Assembly: GCA_963753845.1 (NCBI GenBank)
Contig: CAVWEI010000017.1
Span: 248,001 to 312,000 of the forward strand
Length of the DNA stretch: 64,000 nt
From: Thiosocius sp963753845
GTDB taxonomy: Bacteria; Pseudomonadota; Gammaproteobacteria; Chromatiales; Chromatiaceae
Direction of reading: 5' to 3'
Part shown: positions 26,281 through 34,690 of the stretch, piece after piece
Numbering within the stretch: the stretch's first letter is position 1
Layout of the letters: every line of letters starts with the position of its first letter
The notes under the pieces: model-generated
What the model saw: only the letters and a program-made list of their open reading frames with translations
Database searches by the model: none
Told to the model about the DNA's origin: nothing
Program-made: the position numbers and the translations under genes

Positions 26281-26937
26281 ATGAAATCAAACAAGATCCT
26301 GGCTGGCGCCACGGGCGCCCTCGTCCTCGCGCTGGCCGGTAATCTGAGCGCCGCCGACCTGGCAGTGGGCATCTCGCGCTCCATGGACAAGTTCGAGGGC
26401 ACGATCAACGGTGAAAAGATCACCATCATGCGCAGTCAGGATCAGTCCGCCACGGTGAATCCCGCCTTTGCCAGGACCTCGCGCAAATGCCCCCCCTTCT
26501 GCATCCAGCCCTCCCGGCTTGCGCCCGGCGTCGAGACCATCGGCGAACTCGAACTCATCGGGTACATCGAAAAGATGGCTGCAGGCGACGACAGCATCCT
26601 GCTGATCGACTCGCGCACACCCGACTGGGTCTCCAAGGGGACCATCCCCGGGGCCGTGAATCTGCCCTGGACCAAACTGGATCCGGGCAGGGGCGCCGAC
26701 CCGATTTCCATCGCGGATATCATGACGGGTCAGTTCGGAGCGAAAGAGTTCGAAGGCCTGTGGGATTTCAGCGATGCCAAGACCCTGGTCATGTTCTGCA
26801 ACGGCGTGTGGTGCGGCCAGTCGCCGCACAATATCGGGAGCCTGATGCGCTTTGGCTACCCGGCCGACAAGCTCAAATGGTATCGCGGCGGCATGCAGGA
26901 CTGGGAGATCCTCGGTCTGACCACGACCAAGCCGTGA
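26281..26937 (+). CDS. Exported rhodanese-domain protein
   Basis: A 218-residue periplasmic protein with a single rhodanese domain. The signal peptide is KILAGATGALVLALAGNLSA, cleaved before ADL. The rhodanese fold is visible from LLIDSRTPDWVSKGTIPGA to the active loop LVMFCNGVWCGQSPHN with the catalytic cysteine at residue 173 (a second Cys at 178). The unusual insertion KCPPFCIQP before the domain adds two more cysteines. Sulfurtransferases of this kind take part in sulfur handling or redox stress; the substrate is unknown. The ATG at 26281 is preceded by aggga. It appears monocistronic. Confidence 0.88.
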   Translation: MKSNKILAGATGALVLALAGNLSAADLAVGISRSMDKFEGTINGEKITIMRSQDQSATVNPAFARTSRKCPPFCIQPSRLAPGVETIGELELIGYIEKMAAGDDSILLIDSRTPDWVSKGTIPGAVNLPWTKLDPGRGADPISIADIMTGQFGAKEFEGLWDFSDAKTLVMFCNGVWCGQSPHNIGSLMRFGYPADKLKWYRGGMQDWEILGLTTTKP

Positions 26938-27218
26938 TTTTGGCCTGGGTGACAGGAAGGCCGAAACCCTCCTGTCACCCTCCACCCGCGGTGTAGACGA
27001 CCTTAGGGGCGTCGGTCGGGTTGGCCCGTCGTGCGTCACCCGACATTCCCTCATCCGATCAGGCTGCGCCGAAGGCGCGCCCTACCCGGGCCACGGTCGT
27101 CTGGTTCTATCCACCCTCGCCCTTTACCCTAGCGCCCGTCTGGCATTTCACGTGATTGATTGACTGCCCGGAGGCCGGGCATGTGCGAAAATGTGTGTTT
27201 TTCCCAGACACCCGATCG

Positions 27219-30200
27219 ATGAGTTCCGTCTCCCCCCCACTTCCCAGGTCCGCTGCTCAACCGATCCGTTGGGGAAACTGCGCGGGCGCCGCCGCCGGTT
27301 ACGCCATAGCACGGGCCGTAGCCCAGGCCGCGTCTCCGCTGCTCGTCGTCACCGCCGATGTTCAGGCCGCCGCGCGCCTGATGGAAGAAATCGGGTTCTT
27401 CCTGGATGACCCGTCGATCGAGGTATTGAGTTTCCCAGACTGGGAGACCCTGCCGTACGACGTCTTCTCGCCCCTGCCCGAGCTGGTCTCCCAGCGCCTG
27501 CTGACCCTGCACCGGCTGCGCAATCTGCAGCGGGGCATCGTGGTGGTGCCGGTGGCGACCCTGATGCAGCGTCTGCTGCCGGCCGAGTTCCTGGACGCCA
27601 ACAGCCTGCTGCTCAATATCGGCGATGAGCTCGATCTCGAGCATTTTCGCCGGCGCCTGGAGACCGCCGGCTACCAGTGCGTCTCGCAGGTGATGACCCA
27701 CGGTGAATTCGCGGTGCGTGGCTCGCTGATCGACCTCTATCCGATGGGCAGCGAGTGGCCTTACCGGGTCGACCTCTTCGACCGCGAGATCGATTCGATT
27801 CGCGTTTTCGACCCCGAGACACAACGCACCAATGAGAAGATCGAGCGCATATCGATGCTGCCGGCTCGCGAGTTCCCGGTCGAAGAAGCAGCCGTCGCGC
27901 GCTTTCGCAAGGCCTATCGCGAACAGATCGAGGGCGACCCGCAGCGCAGCCTGATCTACCGGGGCGTCAGCGAGGGCCAGTTTCCGGGCGGCATCGAGTA
28001 TTACCTGCCGCTGTTTTTCGAACACACGGCCACGCTTTTCGACTACGTCTCCCCGTCCAGTCTGGTGGTGTTCGACCGCAGGCTGGGCGACGAGGCCAGG
28101 CACTTCTTCGACACCGTGGGCGAACGCTACGAACAGCGCCGATACGACCTCGAGCGCCCACTGCTGCCACCTGCCGCACTGTACCTCGACCCCGAGCAGC
28201 TGCTGGGGCTTATCGCCGACCACGGTCGGGTCGAGTTCGAGCCGGGATCGGCCGATTGCCCGGACTCGGCCGAGCCGTGCTTCAATCTGGCCAGCAAACC
28301 GGTCCCCCCGGTCGGGATTCGTGCAAAGGCCGCAAACCCCGCACTCGCCCTGCAGGAGACCCTGCGCAAGGCCAGCGCGCGGGTCCTGTTCGTCGCCGAG
28401 ACCACCGGCCGGCGCGAGGCCCTGCTCGAGACCCTGCACGGCTTCGATATCCGCCCGGTCTACTGCGAAACCTGGCATGACTTCGTCGCCGGCGACGTCT
28501 CGCCGGCAATCACCGTGGCAGGCATCGAATCGGGGCTGTGGCTGACCGAAGAGGCCCTGCTGGTCATCCCCGAGGCATTGCTGCTCGGCGAACGGGTCAA
28601 GCAGCGACGTCGCCGCAAGGGCCAGGATCCCGACCAGATCGTGCGCAACCTGGCCGAACTGACCAGCGGCGCGCCGGTGGTGCACGAGGAGCACGGCGTC
28701 GGGCGTTTTCTCGGGCTGCAGACCCTGGAGATCAGCGGTGAGAAGACCGAGTTCCTGACCCTCGAATATGCGCGCGGCGACAAGCTGTATGTCCCCGTGT
28801 CCGCACTCAACCTGATCAGCCGTTACACCGGCGCCTCGCCCGAGTCCGCCCCGCTGCACCGCCTGGGCAGCGATCAATGGGAAAAGGCCCGCAAGCGAGC
28901 CGCCGAGAAGGTCCGCGACGTGGCCGCCGAACTGCTCGACATCTATGCCCGCCGCGAGGCCCGCCAAGGCACCGCCCTGCCCGCCCCGGCGGATGAATAC
29001 CGCCAGTTCGCTTCGGAATTCGAATTCGAGGAGACCCCGGACCAGGACGAGTCAATCCACGCCATCATCGCCGACATGATATCGCCCAGGCCAATGGACC
29101 GCGTGGTCTGCGGCGACGTTGGTTTTGGCAAGACCGAGGTCGCGATGCGAGCCGCTTTCGTCGCCGCCAACGCAGGCAAGCAGGTGGCCGTGCTGGTACC
29201 GACCACCCTGTTGTCACAACAGCACTACCAGAATTTTTCCGACCGTTTCGCCGACTGGCCTTTCAAGATCGAGAACCTGTCGCGTTTCCGTTCCACCAGG
29301 GAGGTCAACCAGATACTGAGGGGGCTTGCGGACGGCAGGATCGATATCGTGATCGGCACCCACAAGCTGCTGGGCGAGGGCATCCGGTTCAAGGACCTGG
29401 GCCTGGTCGTGGTCGACGAGGAACACCGCTTCGGCGTGCGGCACAAGGAGCGGCTCAAGGCCCTGCGCGCCGAGGTCGACATCCTCACCCTGACCGCCAC
29501 GCCGATCCCGCGCACGCTGAACATGGCCATGTCAGGCCTGCGTGACCTGTCGATCATCGCCACCCCGCCTGCCGCGCGCCACCCGATCAAGACCTTCGTC
29601 AACCAATGGAACGACGTCCTGATCCGCGAGGCATGCCAGCGCGAGATCAACCGCGGCGGCCAGGTCTACCTGCTGCACAACGAGGTCTCGAGCATCGAAA
29701 AAACAGCGCAGAAGATCGCCGCCCTGGTGCCCGGCTCACGCGTGGAATTCGCGCATGGACAGATGCGCGAACGCGAACTCGAACGCATCATGCGCGATTT
29801 CTATCACCAGCGGTTCAACATCCTGGTCTGCACCACCATCGTCGAGAGCGGCATCGACGTCCCCAGCGCCAACACCATCATCATCGACCGTGCCGACAAG
29901 CTCGGACTGGCGCAGCTGCACCAGTTGCGCGGCCGCGTGGGCCGCTCGCATCACCGTGCATATGCCTACCTGATCGCGCCGCCCCCCAAGGTGATGACCG
30001 CAGATGCGCGCAAGCGCCTCGAGGCGATCGAATCGCTGGAAGAACTCGGTGCGGGCTTTACCCTCGCGACCCATGACCTGGAGATACGCGGCGCGGGTGA
30101 GTTGCTCGGTGATGAGCAGAGCGGTCAGATCCATGAGATCGGTTTTACCCTGTACACCGAAATGCTCGAACGCGCCGTACAGGCGATCCGCGCCGGGCGG

Positions 30201-30671
30201 CAGCCCGAGCTCGACCGTCCGCTTGATCACGGCACCGAGGTGGACCTGCACATTCCCGCCCTGCTGCCCGATGACTACCTGCCGGACGTCCACGTCCGCC
30301 TGATCCAGTACAAGCGAATCGCCTCGGCCGGGTCGACCGAGGAGTTGCGCGAGCTCAAGATCGAGATGATCGACCGTTTCGGCCTGCTGCCGGATGCCGC
30401 ACGCAACCTCTTCGATGCCACCGAGCTCAAGCTGCATGCGCAACCGTTCGGAATACGCAAGATCGAGGCGGGGCCAGTGGGCGGTAAGATCCATTTCGAC
30501 GCCGAGCACAAGTTCGATCCGATGCGCCTGATCAACCTGATCCAGACCCAGCCCGGGGCGTTCAAGCTGGACGGCGCCGACAGGTTGCGTTTTTTTGCCG
30601 ACCTGTCCGACCCGCAGCAGCGGGTGCAGTCGGTGAAGGCCGTACTTGACCAATTGCTTGGTATGCAGTGA
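27219..30671 (+). CDS. mfd: Transcription-repair coupling factor Mfd
   Basis: Mfd removes RNA polymerase stalled at DNA lesions and recruits UvrA. The 1150-residue protein has the N-terminal UvrB-homology module (VLSFPDWETLPYDVFSPLPE), the RNAP-interacting region (VVHEEHGVGRFLGLQ) and the RecG-like helicase domain with Walker A (VCGDVGFGKTEVAMRAAF), Walker B DEEH (VVVDEEHRFGVRHKE), motif III (LTLTATPIPRTL) and motif VI (QLHQLRGRVGRS). The C-terminal regulatory TRCF domain is present through the last residues. The start is placed at the ATG at 27219 (MSSVSPPLPRSA); an upstream in-frame ATG at 27156 gives 21 non-conserved residues. It overlaps no neighbour and is followed by csiV. Confidence 0.96.
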   Translation: MSSVSPPLPRSAAQPIRWGNCAGAAAGYAIARAVAQAASPLLVVTADVQAAARLMEEIGFFLDDPSIEVLSFPDWETLPYDVFSPLPELVSQRLLTLHRLRNLQRGIVVVPVATLMQRLLPAEFLDANSLLLNIGDELDLEHFRRRLETAGYQCVSQVMTHGEFAVRGSLIDLYPMGSEWPYRVDLFDREIDSIRVFDPETQRTNEKIERISMLPAREFPVEEAAVARFRKAYREQIEGDPQRSLIYRGVSEGQFPGGIEYYLPLFFEHTATLFDYVSPSSLVVFDRRLGDEARHFFDTVGERYEQRRYDLERPLLPPAALYLDPEQLLGLIADHGRVEFEPGSADCPDSAEPCFNLASKPVPPVGIRAKAANPALALQETLRKASARVLFVAETTGRREALLETLHGFDIRPVYCETWHDFVAGDVSPAITVAGIESGLWLTEEALLVIPEALLLGERVKQRRRRKGQDPDQIVRNLAELTSGAPVVHEEHGVGRFLGLQTLEISGEKTEFLTLEYARGDKLYVPVSALNLISRYTGASPESAPLHRLGSDQWEKARKRAAEKVRDVAAELLDIYARREARQGTALPAPADEYRQFASEFEFEETPDQDESIHAIIADMISPRPMDRVVCGDVGFGKTEVAMRAAFVAANAGKQVAVLVPTTLLSQQHYQNFSDRFADWPFKIENLSRFRSTREVNQILRGLADGRIDIVIGTHKLLGEGIRFKDLGLVVVDEEHRFGVRHKERLKALRAEVDILTLTATPIPRTLNMAMSGLRDLSIIATPPAARHPIKTFVNQWNDVLIREACQREINRGGQVYLLHNEVSSIEKTAQKIAALVPGSRVEFAHGQMRERELERIMRDFYHQRFNILVCTTIVESGIDVPSANTIIIDRADKLGLAQLHQLRGRVGRSHHRAYAYLIAPPPKVMTADARKRLEAIESLEELGAGFTLATHDLEIRGAGELLGDEQSGQIHEIGFTLYTEMLERAVQAIRAGRQPELDRPLDHGTEVDLHIPALLPDDYLPDVHVRLIQYKRIASAGSTEELRELKIEMIDRFGLLPDAARNLFDATELKLHAQPFGIRKIEAGPVGGKIHFDAEHKFDPMRLINLIQTQPGAFKLDGADRLRFFADLSDPQQRVQSVKAVLDQLLGMQ

Positions 30672-30682
30672 AGTGCCGGGGC

Positions 30683-31279
30683 ATGAAAACCAAGCGCACC
30701 CGATACCCGCTATTCGGCCTCCTGCTGCTGGGCCTGCTGGCCGCCGGCCCCCTGGCTGCCGACGGTAATGTCTACGATATCGAGATCGTGGTGTTTGAGC
30801 GGCCCGGCGGCGGTGGCGGTGAATTCTGGCCGGCCGACCCGGGGATGCCGGATCGCGGCGCGGCCCTGGGTCGGCTGGAAGACCGCGCCGTGGCCGGCAA
30901 GTCGCTCGGGCCGATGGCCTACAGTCTTAAGAAGAAGGGCATGATCATTCACGATCACCTCGCCTGGCGCCAGAAGCCCGGTGGCCGCAACAGCGACACC
31001 TGGTACTGGATGGGCGACGGTCGGCTCAGTGGCCTGATCAGGGTCACCCGGGGACGCTATCTGCACCTCGATACCGACCTGGTACTCATCGACAGCAATA
31101 CCGGGCAGCCCTATCGCATCAAACTGCATCGGCGCATGCGCAGTGACGAGCTGCACTACGTCGATCACCCCAGGCTCGGCATCCTGATCAGAGCAAGACC
31201 CCAACGAGCTGCATCGCCCGCGGGGGATGCAGCCGGCACCTCATCCGGCGAGCCGAAACCTGCCGCCCCGCCCGGCTGA
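30683..31279 (+). CDS. csiV: CsiV-family exported protein
   Basis: A 198-residue exported protein that matches the CsiV family, which in Shewanella and others lies directly after mfd as here. The signal peptide is YPLFGLLLLGLLAAGPLAA, then the family segment YDIEIVVFERP. The mature part includes YSLKKKGMIIHDHLAWRQ, WYWMGDGRLSGLIRVTRGRYLHL (split segments) and the C-terminal RLGILIRA. Proteins of this family have been linked to peptidoglycan binding and partner function with other cell-envelope genes; that role is family knowledge, not shown here. The ATG at 30683 lies 11 bases after the mfd stop; an in-frame GTG at 30668 overlaps it. Confidence 0.8.
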   Translation: MKTKRTRYPLFGLLLLGLLAAGPLAADGNVYDIEIVVFERPGGGGGEFWPADPGMPDRGAALGRLEDRAVAGKSLGPMAYSLKKKGMIIHDHLAWRQKPGGRNSDTWYWMGDGRLSGLIRVTRGRYLHLDTDLVLIDSNTGQPYRIKLHRRMRSDELHYVDHPRLGILIRARPQRAASPAGDAAGTSSGEPKPAAPPG

Positions 31280-31305
31280 CTGCGGTCGAAGGCAATACCG
31301 GTGTC

Positions 31306-31686
31306 TCAACCCAGGCTCGGGTCACCGATCATGCGGTGAAAATCGCTGGCGTCGAATATGGCCTCGAGCCGCACGATCCTGTCACCTTTCACCCGCGCCA
31401 GTTGCACCAGTCTCGACGTCTGGTAGCCATCCATGCTGACCGTGATGTCGAGAACGTGACAGACGTCGTTTCCCTCCACGAAACGCAGCCGGGTTTCCAG
31501 GCGATGCAGGATGGCCCCGACGCCATCCATGCCGGAAATGAACACATCGGCGTCGTCGAACGAGGCGATCGGGCTGATGTACTCGAATCCCCGGTCGGCC
31601 AGACAAGCCCGTGCCGCCTCGAAATCGCGCCTGCGGAAGGCCTCCAGATAATTCTCGACGACAGCTAGCGGTTCCATCGGTCGCAT
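31306..31686 (-). CDS. NTF2-like (SnoaL-type) protein
   Basis: A 126-residue cytoplasmic protein of the cone-shaped NTF2/SnoaL fold. The N-terminal helix AVVENYLEAFRRRDFEAARA and ISPIASFDDADVFISGMDG are typical, and the remainder is a short beta sheet (RLVQLARVKGDRIVRLEAIF). Start: the ATG at 31684-31686 has a gagg a few bases upstream; longer frames to 31782 are unlikely. Members bind small hydrophobic ligands or act as polyketide cyclases, isomerases or dehydratases; none can be chosen here. It is divergent from the cytochrome c peroxidase gene. Confidence 0.7.
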   Translation of the reverse strand: MRPMEPLAVVENYLEAFRRRDFEAARACLADRGFEYISPIASFDDADVFISGMDGVGAILHRLETRLRFVEGNDVCHVLDITVSMDGYQTSRLVQLARVKGDRIVRLEAIFDASDFHRMIGDPSLG

Positions 31687-31857
31687 GACCTCTTTCTGCT
31701 TGATCCTCTTACATTGTAAGCGGCAATTGTCGAATTTGGTCCTCATTGGGTTGCCCGGGATGCCAAAACGCGCCCTGGGCAAACGTCATTGCATGTCCCA
31801 GCCGATTGGTTTTTCATAGAGCCAGGAAGCATTGCGAACGAACAAACGGAGATGGTT

Positions 31858-33159
31858 ATGCGACTGACCCTGATTGCCGGCGCCCTGCTCGCTGCATCGG
31901 CCGGCGGCGGCCCGCTGGGTGCCGAAACACTCGATCCCGAGCAACAACTGGGACAGATGCTGTACATGGACACCAACCTGTCACTGCATCGCAACCAGTC
32001 CTGCAACAGCTGTCATGCCATCCAGCCGGTAACGCCGCAGGGGCAATCCACGCCCTTTTCGGCGCCGGGATTCGTCGACCCGGACAATGTGCGTGAAGGT
32101 TCCGCTGTCTCCAAGGGCTCGATCCCTGGGGCCATTGGCAAGTTGAATACACCCAGCGCGGCATATGCCCGATTCAGCCCACATTTCCACTGGGACGCAG
32201 GGGAAGGCCTCTTTATCGGAGGCCAGTTCTGGAACGGCCGCGCCGCTACCCTGGCCGAACAGGCCATGGGGCCTCCGCTGAACCCGTTGGAGATGGCGAT
32301 GCCCAGCCGGTGGGCGGTCGTCACCCGGCTCAAGGAAAACCCCGTGTACGTGCAGCAGTTCCGCGAGCTTTATCGGATCGATCTCGATGCCATCGAAGGC
32401 CGAGAGGAAGCCACGGACGAGCAGCTCCCGCCACCAGGCGTCCAGGAGGCCTATGAGCACATGGCCCGGGCTATCGGCGAGTTCGAAAAGAGCCGCCTAT
32501 TCAGCCCCTTCACCTCGAAGTTCGATTTCGTCATGGCCGGCATAACCGAATTCACCGAACAGGAAAGTCTCGGCCTGGAACTGTTCAACGACGACAGGTC
32601 GAAATGTTCGGCCTGCCACCCCACCGAGCCGGGCAAGGCGCCCGGTGGGGGGATTCTGCCATCGGTGTTCACCGACTTCAGCTATGACAACCTGGGCATG
32701 CCGCGCAACGTCAATATTCCCGGCGACCCGGAGCCCGATCCCGGGCTAGGCGGCCGCCCCGAGATCGCCAAGCTGGATCCAAAGGGTGAGGAACTGGGCA
32801 AACACAAGGTCATGGGGCTGCGCAACATCGCGCTCACCGCCCCTTACATGCATAACGGGGTGCTTGCCACGCTCAAGGACGTGGTGCACTTCTACAATAC
32901 GCGTGACGACAAGCCCAGGGTGTGTACCGACACCAATGATCCGGGGTTCGGACGCGAATGCTGGCCGGCGCCCGAGATCGCACAGAACATGAACACGGAA
33001 GAACTCGGCAAGCTCGGGCTGTCGGAAGAGGAAGAACTTGCGCTGGTGGCCTTCATGCAGACCCTGAGCGACGGTTATCCCGAATCGGGCGGCGACCCCA
33101 AGGTGCCGCCGGGCACACCCTCGCCCTTCGCCGGGATCGCCCTGCCACCGGCCCCCTGA
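31858..33159 (+). CDS. Di-heme cytochrome c peroxidase family protein
   Basis: A 433-residue exported c-type cytochrome of the CcpA/MauG family. After the signal peptide (RLTLIAGALLAASAGGGPLG) the first heme site is QSCNSCHAIQ (CxxCH at residues 49-53) and the second SKCSACHPTEPG (residues 250-254). Conserved family elements include LNTPSAAYARF, KVMGLRNIALTAPYMHNG and EEELALVAFMQTLSDGYP. Bacterial members reduce hydrogen peroxide in the periplasm, and some oxidise other substrates. The start at 31858 has ggag at a proper distance. It appears to stand alone, with a duplicated small module beginning just after its stop. Confidence 0.92.
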   Translation: MRLTLIAGALLAASAGGGPLGAETLDPEQQLGQMLYMDTNLSLHRNQSCNSCHAIQPVTPQGQSTPFSAPGFVDPDNVREGSAVSKGSIPGAIGKLNTPSAAYARFSPHFHWDAGEGLFIGGQFWNGRAATLAEQAMGPPLNPLEMAMPSRWAVVTRLKENPVYVQQFRELYRIDLDAIEGREEATDEQLPPPGVQEAYEHMARAIGEFEKSRLFSPFTSKFDFVMAGITEFTEQESLGLELFNDDRSKCSACHPTEPGKAPGGGILPSVFTDFSYDNLGMPRNVNIPGDPEPDPGLGGRPEIAKLDPKGEELGKHKVMGLRNIALTAPYMHNGVLATLKDVVHFYNTRDDKPRVCTDTNDPGFGRECWPAPEIAQNMNTEELGKLGLSEEEELALVAFMQTLSDGYPESGGDPKVPPGTPSPFAGIALPPAP

Positions 33160-33167
33160 GCGAATTC

Positions 33168-33480
33168 CCAAATCGGGGACAGACCACGCTTTGATCCGCC
33201 CTCCCCGGCCCCTTACCCGTTCCTGAGTCAACTGCAGCGCGCGGTAGATCTGCTCTTCCGCGTCGCGAATGGTATCGCGCAGCCTCTGGTCATCACACCG
33301 GTTCCAATTTCGCAAAAGCCGCCTGCGAATGCCGGACAGCCCGTCGATCAGATCGACCTCAGGCTGCCGCATCAAGTGGCGGCCCGACCCTGGCCCGTCC
33401 TGTCCTTGACTGGTCCGATCCCGATGCTGCGCCGGATTCATTCGTTCACCATGCGATGGGAAAGCATGGCAACAGGCTAG
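33168..33480 (-). repeat. Duplicated small-protein module, copy 1
   Basis: This ~310-base block recurs at 34252-34562 with strong similarity across its whole length. It starts, at the end next to the cytochrome gene, with a copy of the REP-like motif (ggggacagaccacg). On the minus strand it encodes RQPEVDLIDGLSGIRRRLLR then NWNRCDDQRLRDTIRDAEEQ, but the frame runs on past the block instead of stopping. Two bases differ from copy 2 near 33228, which shifts the C-terminus. An ATG at 33439-33441 could start it. I do not recognise the family. Confidence 0.6.
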
Positions 33481-33586
33481 CTCGAAAACAACCTGCGACT
33501 TCGCCGATCCCGCCAATCGTTTCGCCGCCAGACCCGCAGACCCGGACAAAAATCTGCAACACGTCGACAGTGCGATCGGAACCCGT

Positions 33587-33916
33587 CTACTGAATTCCTG
33601 AGCGCGATGCACCGGCGAAACAGGACCTGCTGCCATTGTCCGGGCAGATCACCACATAGGTCGAGCGCTTGCCACAACCGCTGACACCCACGGTGTATTC
33701 GGCCCGCTCGTAACCCCATCGGATCGACAGAGGTTGCACGTTTTCGCTCGACAGCAGTTCGCCCTTCGCATCAGGACAGTTCATCTCGAAAGCACCGCGA
33801 CGCACCGCCATGTCGATTGCAGTTGGCTGCATGGTATCGATGAATGGCGGACCGGAGGCGCATCCGGTGAGCAGGACTGGAACGGACATGATGAGCAAGA
33901 CAAGACGACTTGGCAT
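33587..33916 (-). CDS. Small putative lipoprotein
   Basis: A 109-residue exported protein from the ATG at 33914-33916. The signal peptide MPSRLVLLIMSVPVLLTGC ends in a lipobox (LLTGC), so the mature protein would be lipidated on Cys19. It holds four more cysteines (MNCPDAKGE, GVSGCGKRSTYVVICPD, SRSCFAG), an arrangement suggesting disulfides. Sequence EYTVGVSGCGKRSTYVVIC resembles short beta-hairpin domains of unannotated gammaproteobacterial lipoproteins. It lies between the two copies of the duplicated module. Function unknown. Confidence 0.7.
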   Translation of the reverse strand: MPSRLVLLIMSVPVLLTGCASGPPFIDTMQPTAIDMAVRRGAFEMNCPDAKGELLSSENVQPLSIRWGYERAEYTVGVSGCGKRSTYVVICPDNGSRSCFAGASRSGIQ

Positions 33917-34250
33917 TGAACGGCCCTCTTCAGTGGATAGCGAAAAACCGGTTGGCCTAACGAAAAGCAACCTTGCGCAATCTTAGCTAATAGCCGAAAG
34001 CCAGTACAGGCGGGGCCAGCTCTGCTCTGAGCATGCAGCGCATCCAAAAACCCGGCGCCATTATCGAGCCCCGTCCCTGTAAAGACTAACGGGCAGCCGA
34101 TTCATACTCGGCCTGTCCCCTATCCGCTATTTTTCGCCCGGCGAGGCGGCGGGTATGGTAGCCGCAGGTATCACATCGAAACTGCCGCCGAGCACCGTCG
34201 CGCCGGCGCCGGCTGGCCCGAGAAGTTGCCGTCTGGTCCCACACAGCACC
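33917..34250. other. Intergenic stretch with no gene seen
   Basis: These 334 bases show no convincing coding frame on either strand and no clear repeat or structural RNA. The first part must hold the promoter of the small lipoprotein gene. A degenerate sequence ending in the REP-like motif starts at about 34255. Confidence 0.5.
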
Positions 34251-34251
34251 G

Positions 34252-34562
34252 CAAATCGAGGACAGACTACGCTTTGATCCGCCCTTCCCGGCCCCTTACC
34301 CGTTCCCGGGCAACTGCAGCGCGCGGTAGATCTGCTCTTCCGCGTCGCGAATGGTATCGCGCAGCCTCCGGTCCTCGCATCGGTTCCAGTTTCGCAAGAG
34401 CCGCCTGCGGATACCGGACAGCCGGTCGATCAGATCGACCTCAGGCTGCCTCGTCACAATGCGACCGGACGCTGCCCCATCCCGCTCCTGATTTTTTCGA
34501 CCGCAATTCTGCGTCAGGCTCGTTCGTTCACCATGCGGCTGATATGCATGGAAGCAGGTTAA
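34252..34562 (-). repeat. Duplicated small-protein module, copy 2
   Basis: Second copy of the ~310-base block seen at 33168-33480, in the same orientation and also bounded on its left by a REP-like motif variant (gaggacagactacg). The small gene inside it is described separately. Similarity extends beyond the coding part on both sides, into the motif on the left and into the region around ttcgttcaccatgcg on the right, which points to duplication of the whole block. Confidence 0.65.
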
Positions 34563-34574
34563 TCGCAAAGGCAT
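34296..34574 (-). CDS. Small hypothetical protein of the duplicated module
   Basis: A possible 92-residue protein. Its second half, RQPEVDLIDRLSGIRRRLLR then NWNRCEDRRLRDTIRDAEEQ and IYRALQLPGNG, is shared nearly residue for residue with the copy at 33168-33480, and the differences are mostly conservative. That supports a coding role. The C-terminal half is strongly charged and helical. No known domain is recognised. The proximity of RAYT-type motifs suggests a spread element, but nothing catalytic can be seen. The start (ATG at 34572-34574) is uncertain; the shared region begins later. Confidence 0.4.
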   Translation of the reverse strand: MPLRLTCFHAYQPHGERTSLTQNCGRKNQERDGAASGRIVTRQPEVDLIDRLSGIRRRLLRNWNRCEDRRLRDTIRDAEEQIYRALQLPGNG

Positions 34575-34690
34575 CCCCGATTTTGCCCGGGGGATACTTA
34601 CCTAGTGACATTCAGGTGCGTCCCCAATTTCATTCGGGTCAAAACGCGATTGCGCGTTGTTTTGTTAAGTCGCGTTGACCTGATCATCTG

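Noticed and set aside
32746..33636. A 296-codon minus-strand frame overlapping the cytochrome c peroxidase gene
   Set aside because: Only its middle part belongs to the duplicated module; the rest is antisense to a well-supported gene.
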